A program made the translations under genes and the position numbers. A stretch of 64,000 bases of DNA, taken from Ustilago trichophora (taxonomy: Eukaryota > Basidiomycota > Ustilaginomycetes > Ustilaginales > Ustilaginaceae). Below the pieces are notes generated by a model. That model worked only from the letters and a program-made list of their open reading frames with translations. It had not been told where the DNA came from and searched no databases. The stretch is from the NCBI GenBank assembly GCA_900323505.1, contig OOIN01000017.1:1-64000 (forward strand), written 5' to 3'. Below, piece by piece: positions 54,590 through 64,000 of this stretch (the stretch's first letter is position 1; every line of letters begins with the position of its first letter).

Positions 54590-56022
54590 ATGCCTGGTCT
54601 TCGTCTTCCTCACCGCGTAAGTCATTGTCGTATTGATCCGAATCTGATTTCAACTGTTGCTGACACTGTTCAACCTCGTTCAATCTGCTCTTGAATCATC
54701 CATCAGGTGGCTGTCATCACCGGCGGCGGCTCGTGAATATCTCCCTCTCTCTCTCTCTCTTCCCTTATTGTCGGTTGCATGCAATTCTGCTCTGCCTACT
54801 GACATCCCTCTTGTCTCCCCCCCCCCCTTTCGATCAATTACAGCGGTATCGGCCGTGAATGCGCCATCCTCTTCGCCTCCGAGGGCGCCAACGTCGTTCT
54901 CGCCGACATCAACCTCGAAGCCTGCCAAAAGACCGCTGACCTTGTCAACGAGCGCTTCAACAATGCCGAACTTCCCGTCAAAGCCATCGCCATGAAGTGC
55001 GACGTCAGCAAGGAGGACGAGGTTGCTGCTATCGTCAAGCGCGCCGTTGACGAGTTCGGCCGTCTCGATGTCATGGTAACTTTTTCCCCGCTTCCCTCCA
55101 ACTTTAGCTGAAACACCTTTGTCATACTCACGCCCTTTACTCTGTTACGTGGCTCTCTGACAGTTCAATAACGCCGGTATCATGCACCCTGCCGACGACA
55201 ATGCCCTCAACACCGAGGAAAAGATCTGGGACCTCACCCAGGCCATCAACGTCAAGGGCGTATGGTACGGCTGCAAGCATGCCATCATCGCCATGCGAAA
55301 CAACCCCACCGACGAGTCCAAGGGTCTTCATGTCGGCGGTTCCATCATCAACACTGCCTCGTTTGTCGCCATCATGGGCGCTGCTACCCCCCAGATCGCC
55401 TACACCGCCTCCAAGGGTGCTGTCCTCGCCATGACTCGCGAACTTGCCATGGTCCACGCTAGGGAGGGAATCCGTGTCAACTCGCTCTGCCCGTGCGTAT
55501 CACCATCTTTGCTCTATCGATGCTCTAGATTGCGCAAAACTGTTGCTGATTGACCGTGTTTGCCTTTGGACGATTTCCTATTGAAATGCCAAACAGTGGT
55601 CCGCTGCAGACTCCACTCCTCATGGACTTCCTCAACACCCCCGAAAAGCTCAACCGTCGCATGACCCACTTGCCCATGGGCCGATTCGGTGAGGCTGTTG
55701 AACAGGCCAAGGCCGTCCTTTTCCGTACGTCTCGCTCCTACAATACAGATCAAGCGTTTTTTGGCATCTTCAGCTGACTCTCTTCCCTTCTTTTAAACGC
55801 AGTCGCCACCGACGAATCCTCCTACGTCCTCGGCCACGACCTTTTGGTCGACGGTGGTCTGTCCAGCGCCTACGTCGTAAGTTCATCTTCCTACCTTTTC
55901 CTTACGATTATCCGAGATATCCCAATCTGACCCCCTTCCTTTGCCGTCTCATACGGATCGATTTGCAACTATAGACCGCTGAGGGCCAGCCGGTCTTGCC
56001 CCCTCCCAAGAGCCTTGTTTAA
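54590..56022 (+). CDS. Short-chain dehydrogenase/reductase, seven exons
   Basis: Exons: 54590-54616, 54707-54732, 54844-55075, 55164-55492, 55597-55724, 55803-55876 and 55975-56022. All six introns are GT-AG and the joined frame gives 287 residues. Classical SDR marks: VAVITGGGSGIG (cofactor loop), CDVSKEDEV, FNNAGIMHP, the Ser of IINTASFVA with YTASK (catalytic Ser-Tyr-Lys), then RVNSLCPGPLQTPLL and GHDLLVDGGLSSAYV. It acts on an alcohol or ketone with NAD(P)(H), probably in the cytosol. It is unusually intron-rich compared with its neighbours, which mostly have none or one. Its 3' end faces the OPT transporter at 167 bases. Confidence 0.9.
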
Positions 56023-56189
56023 AGAGACCCATCATACACACATCACATTAGGATGTCAACACACGCGCTACACGTAGGAAATTTCTATAATCTTGTATGA
56101 ACAAAAGATGCATTTGCGTTGCTGTGCTAAGAGGGATTGTATCGACAACCTGAATCCGTTACTAAACAAGAGGCGGGTGGAAAAGGAGG

Positions 56190-58689
56190 CTACGAAGAGG
56201 ATGGGTTGGGACAGTAGTCTGGGAAGCCGTCTGGGTTGCCTGCCCACTGAAGTGTTGTTGATCGATATCGAACAAGGACAGAAAGATGAAAGAGAGAGAG
56301 AGAGAAAATGTGCATTTGGTCAGCTTTTTGTGGACAAACCTCTTGTCGTCACGAGTATCTATCTATCTCTGCGCGCGTGTAATGGGAAACTTACGGTGGG
56401 GAAAGGATGTTCGGTACCTGCTGCGCCGAAAACGGCAAAGCTAAGGATGAAAATGACCAACAAGGAGCCACCGTCCCAACCAGCTCCAATGATGTAGTTG
56501 TACTCTTTGAACCATTTTGGGTATCTTGTTCTGATCCAAGCTTGAGAGATGAGACCGACGAGGATTGTGCTTAGGATGACGCAATTTTGACCGGCTGTCA
56601 TCCAAGCCGAGTAAAGAAAGACTGTAGGAAGGATTAAATCTTTGGTTTCAAAGCGTCCAATTCGTGGGACGATTTTTGTAAAAATCCAATGCACAATCAC
56701 GGCCGCCATACCGATAAGGACCGCCATTGGAATGACAAAGTATCCCGTTCCTGGACCATACATGTACTTTGCCATGCTCCAAGTAACCGCACTGACGTTG
56801 AGACTCTGATAATAGGCGCCGGACCACACATAGCTTCCCGTATTGGTATGAAGAAGCGCGAATTTCGAGCTGATAATCGTCGACGCAATGGCATAGTTGA
56901 GAAACGCGCCAAAGACGGTACCGATGACTTGGGTGATGAACATGGATCGAGGAGGGATTTTCAGATATTGACCCATCTTGAGATCGTTGGATAGGTTGAT
57001 CACCTGAGCGATTGTAGAGTGCGACCAAGCGTAAAAGTAAAGATTGGCAAGTGGACGACCGGGTGATACGACACCTCCAATCATCTTGGTCAAATTGTTG
57101 GTGCTAATCCCGTTACCCAACAAAGCATACAGTACGCCCGAGAACGGAGCAACTACCGTCCCCAACACAAGCGCCACAACGTATCCGTACCATGGCAACG
57201 TCGTATCCTGCGTCAAGACTACAATCAATCCAAACACGAAAGAAATCGCCAAAAGGATCAAATACCACCAATGAGGAGCCTCTTTGTACTTTTGCATCGC
57301 TTTCCAGTGTCGATCCGGTTGCGTCTTGTCTCGACTCTGTCGAATGCTTTTCAAAACATCTTTGCCCCAAAACAGCACTACGTGAGTCACAAGCGCTCCA
57401 ATGGCCGCATTCCTAACCAGCATCCCCCAAGCATACGTCCCCGTCACATTTGGATATCCTACCGCTTCCAGCTTGGTTCGGTCTAAAATTCCATCGACGA
57501 ATACAGCGCTCTGGTTGTATTTCTCGCCATTGTCGGCAAAGATGCTCGTCGACATAAAGGGGAAATTTTTAGCGTTCCAAATGTTGCTATAGTAGATACC
57601 TGCCATGGCAGCGTAGCAAACTGCGTATCCGATCCAACTATTGGCCTGTTGAATCAGAGGAAGCGAAAGCTGGGTAGAAGTGATGTACTGCCAATCAAAG
57701 CTGAGAGAGAGCAAACCCATGCCTTCGTTGCTCTGAGCTCCACCAAAGATGTTTGTCAGCGTCTGCTGAATTCGCTTTGGTGCATGCATACTGGCCAAAC
57801 ACGGAATGCTAAACGAGTTGAGAGTTGGAAAAATGTAAGCTGGTAAGAATTCGTAGAGACCCATCCCACAAAAGCTGTACCAAAACGCCTTTGTTCGTTT
57901 GGCACTGAAACTCTTATCCCAGTGGAAAGCTTGAAAGAGATCCACCAACGGCAGCGTACCCCAATACACCATCTCGGCAGGGTAAACGATGATGGGTCTG
58001 AAAATTCCAGCGAGACCATAGCCAAACAATCCGATGGAAAGTACGGATAGGATGGCGGTGGTGTTGGTAACGGGAATATCGGTGTAGAAGAGCTTTTGGG
58101 TGCCAAAAACGTCACTTGAATGGGCGCCGTTGGAGGCGCTGGATGCGGTGATGCTGGCAATCGCGTGTTCTTTCAGACCAAAATCGCCTGGGTTGATAAA
58201 GTGAACGGTGGTGATGAGCCAGTGCGGCAGTTTGTCAGGGCCAAATCGAGCAACGAGGCTTTTTTTGGTCGGCAAGATACGTGCCCATGCTGTGCCGAGG
58301 ATATAGATGATGATTGCCAAAAAAGTACCGCTGATGTCGGCCGTAGTGGGTTTAAATCGATAGATCTGGGTCAACACCGCTTGAAAAGCCGCTCCGACAA
58401 GACCAAGTGTGATGCTACGGAAGGTGAAACATGCATCTCCGTCATCACGATCGCTAATGAGATGGTCAGAGACATCTCGACCGTTGCGAATCACCTTTTC
58501 GCCCTTGTTAGGTTCGACGGTCTCCGAACCTGTTTCACGAGAATCCACATGGGGTGTCTGTTGCTTGTCGTCGATCGAAGAAGGTTTTTCCGAAAGAGGG
58601 GTGGAGGGGGAAGAGGTAGCGGTGGGAGCAAGGATGGGTAGCTGGGAGAGCTCTTCTGGGCTCTCCAGCGCAATTGGAGGGCTGGTCAT
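56190..58689 (-). CDS. OPT-family oligopeptide transporter
   Basis: Exon 1 is 56395-58689 and a short last exon is 56190-56246, with an intron at 56247-56394 (GTAAGT donor, CACTTCAG acceptor). The splice yields the usual OPT ending TWAGNPDGFPDYCPNPSSS; without it the C-terminus would be nonsense. 783 residues from the ATG at 58689. The N-terminus is Ser/Pro/Glu-rich and cytosolic; many membrane segments follow, with INPGDFGLKEHAIASI, MVYWGTLPLVDLFQAFHWD and an MGQYLKIPPRSMF loop. OPT proteins import tetra/pentapeptides, glutathione or metal chelates. Near a gamma-glutamyl ligase, uptake of a glutamyl-containing compound is conceivable but unproven. Confidence 0.92.
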
Positions 58690-59949
58690 CGTGATGACTT
58701 TTTGACCTCGTTGTGAGATGAAATGGTGAAGGCTTAACTGAGGGTGGCCAAGTCGATCCCATACGACACAAAACAGGTGCTTCTTATACACCAACTTTTG
58801 AGACAGAATCTAGCTCAGGGACATTTCATAGCAACGCAACCTCCCTCTCACTGTGCTGCAGCAGACCAGCCCTTGCCTCCTCTCACGAGTTAGTGCAGAA
58901 CGGAACCTCTTCCATTGCGCTAACCGCCCCACCATGTGCCATGCCTATCACACCATGCCGAACAAGGACAGTTCACACCGACACCGGACCGATGGTATCC
59001 AACGCTTCCTCTCTATTCCAACCTGCGGCTTAGTGACATGCGGGCGGCGAAAAGTGCGGAAGGTCTCATCCCGACGACAAAGCTCGCTTGCACTTTGCGC
59101 TTCTGGAGTGGGTTTGATTGGCAAGTGATGGAACGATTGCGCATAAATATGGCGTGACATGAGGCGGCAGAGCAGGAAATTCGACCGTCGAAAAGAAGCC
59201 AACGACAAATCGGAATTGGAAAAAAAGAAGCGCTCGTTTCCCTGCATGAAAGCATGCTAAAGACAAGCTCCCTTTCATGCATGCCCTCTCGTTCCACTCC
59301 TGGCTAGTAGATTGATAAGCAAGGTACAAATCTCACACAATAAGCTGCACTGATACGGATTCAAACTGTTCCACCGGCGGTGCGATCTACCACAGATACC
59401 ACAGAGTCAACCAGTCCGCTGGCTCTCAAGGAGGAGGGGAAAGAAAAATGGGCATTATTTTCGCGCTAGATTGCCTATACTGTAGTTGACCGACGCTCCT
59501 CTAAACCCCTCCTTGCCGACTCTATGTACTCCCAGCTTTGCGATAGATACGTAGCGGAATGGCGTCTTCCGACATCACCCATCCATAAACCAAACGAGCA
59601 AATCGTCTCCACGTGAGAAAGATTGGTGGGCTAAGATTTGCTTGCTTGAATCTGAATCTAGGAACGACTGCTAATCACTCGATCGCACGTACCTCTTTGC
59701 CGGAGCTGTCGGGCCGAACTGACGAGCGATACTCGCGACTCTTTTGCTTGCCTGGCCGAGATTTTACTCGATCTGACAACAGCACTCTTGGGTCAGGCAT
59801 CAAACGTGTGGGAGACAATGCTCATATGCCATTGAATGGAATAGAGAGGAAAGTTACAACATGGAGCAATGAGAGAAACAATGATATATTCAGAATGAAA
59901 GCATCGCTTTTTTGTGTGTGTTTTTTTTCTGTTTTTTTTGTTTTGTTTT
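58690..59949. other. Intergenic, upstream of the OPT transporter
   Basis: A 1.26-kb gap between two genes on the same strand. Open frames of 60-120 codons lack any domain. A T-rich stretch at 59908-59950 is probably the 3' flank of the monooxygenase. No repeat family was recognised. Confidence 0.5.
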
Positions 59950-61299
59950 TTACGCATCGGTGGCGATGGCTGTGGAGCTAGCAGGGATGTTGGGGATGCC
60001 GTTGGTTGATGATGGCGACTTCTTGTTAGGGTATACGGTGTCGCGGATGTGCTTCTTCATGTCGTAGGTGTTCATCTCGTTGACGGTGAGCTTGTTCTCC
60101 TTGGCGGCGAGAGCGGCGTCGGGAGCGCTGAGCGACGAGAATCCGATGCGCTCGTTGAGGTTCTCTAGTGCGGCGGTGGAAGCTTGCTGAACACGGGTGG
60201 CACGAGGCTTGCGGATGTCCTGGTAGAGCTTGAGACCAGCCTCAATGTTGTTGGTGAAGCCATAGTCCTTGGAGAAGATGATGCCGAGAGCAGCGGCGTC
60301 CTCGATGGCCTGGCAGGCACCTTGAGACTGGTGAGGCATCATTGGGTGGGCAGCGTCACCGAGAATGCAGGTCTGGTTCTTGTACCAGTGCGAGTAAGGC
60401 TGGTGCACGTACAATCGCCAGGGCTTGCGCTCGACCGAGTTCTGGATGAGCTTGACGCAAAGAGGGTCGAGTCTGGAGTAGTCACCTGCCAGGATCTCCT
60501 CGGGGGGGACCTCCTCAAAGACGAAACCTTCGGACTGGTGCTTTGTGAGCTCGGTAGGCATGAAGCAGTAGAAGGAGACGACGTCACCACCGGCGCATGG
60601 GCTCATGACAATCTTGTAGTACTGGTTGAGGTCGCCCTTGGGGTATCCACCCCAGAACTGAATTGCGGGGTCAGCAGCCCAGGTGAGACCGAGACGCTCG
60701 ACCTCTTCCTTGGTAACGTTGCATCGGTAGCAGGTCTGAGGAGCGGACTTGATATCGGGGGTAACGCCGATAGCGACACGAGCCTTGGAACGGATACCGT
60801 CGGAGCCAATGATGAGGTCAGCGGTGACCTTGTTGCCGTTGCGGAATGTGATGACGTTGGTGTCGGTGTTGACGTCCTCTGCAATGTGGTCCATGACAAT
60901 CTGTACGGGAGTACCGTTGCCGTCGTTGGAGGTGGCGGTGTCCATGAGCATCTTGTGCATGTCTTGGCGGTGGAACATGTTGTAGACGTTACCCCAAGTC
61001 TTTTCGTAGTCGTGAAGGTGATACTGGTTGAGAATCTCTCCAGATTCCCAATCGCGCATGGTGAGCTCCATGAGGATGACGGGTCGACCAGACTGAACGT
61101 CGACGTCCCATTCGTGAAGCCATTGTGTACCGTTGGCAGCGCAAGAGATGGAAGCACCGACCTCAACGTTGAAGTCTCGTCGCTCGTAGACGGTGCACTT
61201 GTGACCTGCGCGACGAAGGGCGAGGGCCGTGGCGAAACCACCGATACCACCGCCAAGGACGGCGACGTTGAGCTGCTTGAATGAAGAAGAGTCGGACAT
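59950..61299 (-). CDS. FAD-dependent monooxygenase, salicylate-hydroxylase-like
   Basis: 449 residues from the ATG at 61299 (MSDSSSF). The frame runs 110 codons further upstream but without family similarity. Signatures: VLGGGIGGFATALALRRAGH (FAD-binding), IGSDGIRSKAR (DG motif) and ILGDAAHPMMPHQSQGACQAIEDA (second FAD motif). The PHQSQGA form is typical of fungal salicylate-hydroxylase-like enzymes. It probably hydroxylates an aromatic acid with NAD(P)H. It is only distantly related to the monooxygenase at 32939. It is divergent from the Zn2Cys6 regulator at 62606, suggesting that regulator controls it. Confidence 0.9.
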   Translation of the reverse strand: MSDSSSFKQLNVAVLGGGIGGFATALALRRAGHKCTVYERRDFNVEVGASISCAANGTQWLHEWDVDVQSGRPVILMELTMRDWESGEILNQYHLHDYEKTWGNVYNMFHRQDMHKMLMDTATSNDGNGTPVQIVMDHIAEDVNTDTNVITFRNGNKVTADLIIGSDGIRSKARVAIGVTPDIKSAPQTCYRCNVTKEEVERLGLTWAADPAIQFWGGYPKGDLNQYYKIVMSPCAGGDVVSFYCFMPTELTKHQSEGFVFEEVPPEEILAGDYSRLDPLCVKLIQNSVERKPWRLYVHQPYSHWYKNQTCILGDAAHPMMPHQSQGACQAIEDAAALGIIFSKDYGFTNNIEAGLKLYQDIRKPRATRVQQASTAALENLNERIGFSSLSAPDAALAAKENKLTVNEMNTYDMKKHIRDTVYPNKKSPSSTNGIPNIPASSTAIATDA

Positions 61300-62605
61300 T
61301 GTGTAGGAAAGAGGCAAGTGAGCCGATGTACAATCAAGTGATGATGGTGACGAGAAAGGTAGAAGATGGCCAAGAAGATGGCTTGACTTTATAATCAAAT
61401 CGATTGTGGAATGGTGCCAAGGGTGGGATGTGACACTTTGAAGGGAGGAGATCACCAACGACGGCTCGTCCACACGGACATGGTCCGAAGAGGGCGGGAG
61501 AGTCGGCGAAATACCGTTGCGCGAATAGCCGTGTTGTGGTGACTGTAGACAAGGGAGCGAGATACGAGGCTGCTTGGGATGTTCGATTGGGTTGGATTGT
61601 GACGCAGGGACCTTGGACAGCAAACCCAAATTGCGGGGAAGTCACGCCTGTAAACCAGGGCATGGCATGCGATGAGGAGTGGTGATTAGCACAGTGTTGC
61701 CAAAGAGGGGCACAGTGTGACAGGTTTGAGTTGCAAATCGAAAGATGAAACATTGAACAATTGAATACTGTTTGTACTGTACAGTACTGTACTGTATCAA
61801 GCTTCGAGCTTCGAGCTTTGTGATACGGTGACAAGACCGCGGGCCTTGGCGAAATTCAATTGGAGAGCAGAGGCAGCCGCACCCACGCACACGCGCACAC
61901 GCGCAAGTGGAGCCGCGGACCTTGTCCGCGAATCTAGGCCGTTTGCCCGACGCTCGCGCTACTGCCATATCAGAGGTGGATAAGACACAGCCAATGCGAT
62001 CAAGACAGAGATCGTTCATTGACACCTTCCCAATTCACGATAGTATGTCAAGTCTGTTAAAGGTGAAAGCTCACATGACTCGTTCGGCGTCATGGTAAAG
62101 TGAGTGAGTGCATTTACCCCGCATTCCGATCCGATCCAAAGTACAGGTAATGATATTGTCTTGTGCCCGCCCTTCTTATGCCCTTCTTATCGCCAATTCC
62201 AACCAAACAAAGCGCGCTAAAATTCATCCGGCTGTGTCAAATGTGCCAGCTGTTTCGCCTCTCTCTCTCTTCTTTGTCTTCCCCGCAAAGCTACACGTTG
62301 CACAAGCCTCTCCTTCCCGCGCATTCTTTCCGTCTATATAACCTCCTTCCATCTCGGCGACCATACGCGGCCCCATCTCCGCTCTTCTTGGCTTCCCTAA
62401 TCCTTAATCCTTTCTTCCTTCAACAAAAACACTAACACCACACTAGCTTACATACGCTTGCAGCATACCCCGCAATACCTTGTCATCATCGCTCCTCATT
62501 GGTCCAATAACCCATCGGTGGACCCTTTGCAGATCCCTACCTGCAATGCTGTCTCATACCGCCACACTCTCCGTCTAAAAACATCACATCATCCTCGCCA
62601 TCGCA
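61300..62605. promoter_or_regulatory. Divergent promoter region, monooxygenase 2 / Zn2Cys6 regulator 2
   Basis: A 1.3-kb gap with a GTACTGTACAGTACTGTACT cluster at 61775-61796, the tandem string GCTTCGAGCTTCGAGCTT near 61800-61817, and TATATAA at 62335, about 270 bases ahead of the regulator's ATG, as a possible TATA element. No gene is supported. Confidence 0.5.
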
Positions 62606-64000
62606 ATGCCATCCGCCGACGCCAACAACTCAAATGTTTCCCCTACCGCTCTCACAAATCATACCCTACCCGCTCCATCCACATCCACTGCTACCAGCAA
62701 TCCTCCCAATCCAAGTCTAGCTGGCAGCAGCAGCGTCAAGAATCTCAGTTGTCTTCAGTGTCGCAAGCGCAAGACAAGATGTGACAAAAAGTATCCTTGT
62801 TCACCTTGCGTCATCCGAGGTGATGCTGCTTCTTGCACTCAGGTACAGCAAACCATTGCTTCCATCACAACTTCCTACGGCGCATCCACATCTCCAACCC
62901 GCGAACCACCGCCTCCTTTGCATCGAGCTTCCATCTCCCACTCTCACGATGGTCACGCTGCCGCCGCTTCCTCATCAGGCTCCTCCAACAAGCTTGAGCC
63001 CCAAGAATCTCCCTTTGGCCCTGATCGCTTCATTGGCTTTGAAGCCGAACGACTGTACCGTCTAGAAGCTCGCATGGATCGCATGGAACGCTATGTCTTG
63101 CAAAATCGTCTCCAACACTGCGATCCTCACTACCCTCCAACCGCAATCGCATCCAATACTCAAGATGATCCGCTTGCCAACCTAGATGGCAACCTCGCTC
63201 GCACTCACTCGAAACAAGAGCTTCCCATCGGCCAAGACATCCAAGATCTCTTTGAAGATGCTGCCATGGGTCGCAAGCTCAAACTCAAGAGCTTGCCGCT
63301 CGGCCCCGTCGGCGCAGCCGTCGAGGGCGACACCAAGGATCCCGAGACAGACGAGGAGCAGATGCTCGACCAGCGTTCCGCAGACTCTTCGGCAGATGTC
63401 GCTTTCCGCTTCGCTCAGTTCTTGCCACCCAATAGCGCCACCCTTCTCGAATTCTACTTTTCTCAAGTCGACTGGACCACCCGTGTTCTGCCTCCCGAGA
63501 GCCACTCCGAGTTTCTCCAACTCTCCAAGATGCAGCCGGAACAGATCGCCGCCTTTCCTGTCTCCAGCGCCATGGTCTGCTGCTATTTTGTCGTCATCGC
63601 ACTCGCCCTTCACTTTTCCGATCCTGCTTTGCTCGAAAAGGTCGGCATCTCGAAGAAGGAAGCCTCACGCTTGGCAGACACTCTCTGCACCGGAAGTCAA
63701 CAGCTGCTCTGGTCGTCCAACTTCCTTCAGTCACAGCAACTCGAGCATCTTGCATGCATCTGCTTGCTGGGTGTCTACCAGCACAACCGAAAGGAGCAAG
63801 CAGACGGACAGTGGGCTTTGCTCGGCTCAGCAATCAAAGTGGCACAGAACATCGGTCTTGCACGCCTCGACCATGGTTCCGCATCTCACAAGCCATCGGC
63901 CAGCATGAGGACCGAGGCTCGTCGTGAGCTGGGCCGCCGTATCTGGTGGAACCTCACCTGGCTTGACTGGTCCCATGCAGTCGCTCACTTTGGCATCTAC
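62606..64000 (+). CDS. Zn2Cys6 transcription factor (partial, runs off the window)
   Basis: An open frame from the ATG at 62606 to the last base gives the first 465 residues. The binuclear zinc cluster is C49-x2-C52-x6-C59-x5-C65-x2-C68-x8-C77 (CLQCRKRKTRCD...). A linker follows, then a probable short coiled coil (FEAERLYRLEARMDRMERYV), and then the start of the fungal-specific regulatory domain with CLLGVYQHNRKEQADGQW and GRRIWWNLTWLDW. The wider Cys5-Cys6 spacing (x8) and short fourth interval (x5) distinguish it from the regulator at 20699. Being divergent from the salicylate-hydroxylase-like gene, it is the likely regulator of metabolic cluster 2 (inference). The C-terminus lies outside the window. 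Confidence 0.9.
   Translation, partial: MPSADANNSNVSPTALTNHTLPAPSTSTATSNPPNPSLAGSSSVKNLSCLQCRKRKTRCDKKYPCSPCVIRGDAASCTQVQQTIASITTSYGASTSPTREPPPPLHRASISHSHDGHAAAASSSGSSNKLEPQESPFGPDRFIGFEAERLYRLEARMDRMERYVLQNRLQHCDPHYPPTAIASNTQDDPLANLDGNLARTHSKQELPIGQDIQDLFEDAAMGRKLKLKSLPLGPVGAAVEGDTKDPETDEEQMLDQRSADSSADVAFRFAQFLPPNSATLLEFYFSQVDWTTRVLPPESHSEFLQLSKMQPEQIAAFPVSSAMVCCYFVVIALALHFSDPALLEKVGISKKEASRLADTLCTGSQQLLWSSNFLQSQQLEHLACICLLGVYQHNRKEQADGQWALLGSAIKVAQNIGLARLDHGSASHKPSASMRTEARRELGRRIWWNLTWLDWSHAVAHFGIY

Noticed and set aside
60184..61284. A 366-codon open frame on the plus strand opposite the salicylate-hydroxylase-like gene
   Set aside because: It mirrors the real gene's codon composition and has no domain. 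The minus-strand frame carries all FAD motifs.

Overview
The window begins with about 25 uninterrupted copies of TAACCC, so it is the left end of a eukaryotic chromosome. Short introns with GTAAGT/GTATGT donors and CTGAC-like branch sites, Zn2Cys6 regulators, many MFS carriers and a telomere-linked RecQ helicase gene point to a fungus. The best fit is a smut-type basidiomycete (Ustilaginomycotina), where a telomere-adjacent RecQ gene (UTASa of Ustilago maydis) is known. The species is not determined from the sequence.

Subtelomere (1-15 kb). All genes here point towards the telomere. Two divergent paralogues of a TET/JBP-like 2-oxoglutarate/Fe(II) dioxygenase come first (612-1637 and 1865-3307). 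Interleaved perfect inverted repeats lie between them, and the second carries an in-frame 36-bp tandem array. A 1,637-residue protein follows (3369-8358): zinc fingers, then what looks like a complete tyrosine-recombinase catalytic domain, then a RecQ helicase with its zinc-binding region. A nearly perfect 3,488-bp tandem duplication (6363-9850 / 9851-13338) copies the 5' half and upstream region of that gene, leaving a second, truncated gene that stops just before the recombinase domain. Repeat-like DNA without genes, possibly including a solo LTR, closes the region.

Metabolic cluster 1 (15-36 kb). It holds a DHA2-type MFS exporter, a DHA1-type MFS carrier, a Zn2Cys6 regulator, a CocE/NonD-type hydrolase, two paralogous PhyH-type dioxygenases and an FAD monooxygenase. 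Four of its intergenic gaps are strongly enriched for the 7-mer AACCGAG/CTCGGTT, suggesting one regulon. The cluster is interrupted by an MFS relic and by a member of a large P-loop protein family.

P-loop family (29-42 kb). There are three copies: A (29044-32281, one frameshift and two nonsense codons), B (37560-40667, almost intact, with a stop codon followed by still-open homologous sequence) and C (40907-42015, badly decayed, opposite strand). A small secreted protein gene lies between A and B.

Maltose-type locus (43-50 kb). An MFS sugar transporter and a GH13 maltase are divergently transcribed from a 3.1-kb gap rich in short repeats.

Metabolic cluster 2 (50-64 kb). A glutamine-synthetase-like ligase is divergent from an aldehyde dehydrogenase. 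They are followed by a seven-exon short-chain dehydrogenase, an OPT transporter, a salicylate-hydroxylase-like monooxygenase and a second Zn2Cys6 regulator that runs off the window. The content suggests catabolism of an amine or aromatic compound, perhaps through a gamma-glutamyl intermediate; the substrate cannot be read from sequence.

Gene models were built by eye from reading frame, splice consensus and protein continuity. All multi-exon models preserve frame exactly, but no transcript evidence was available.
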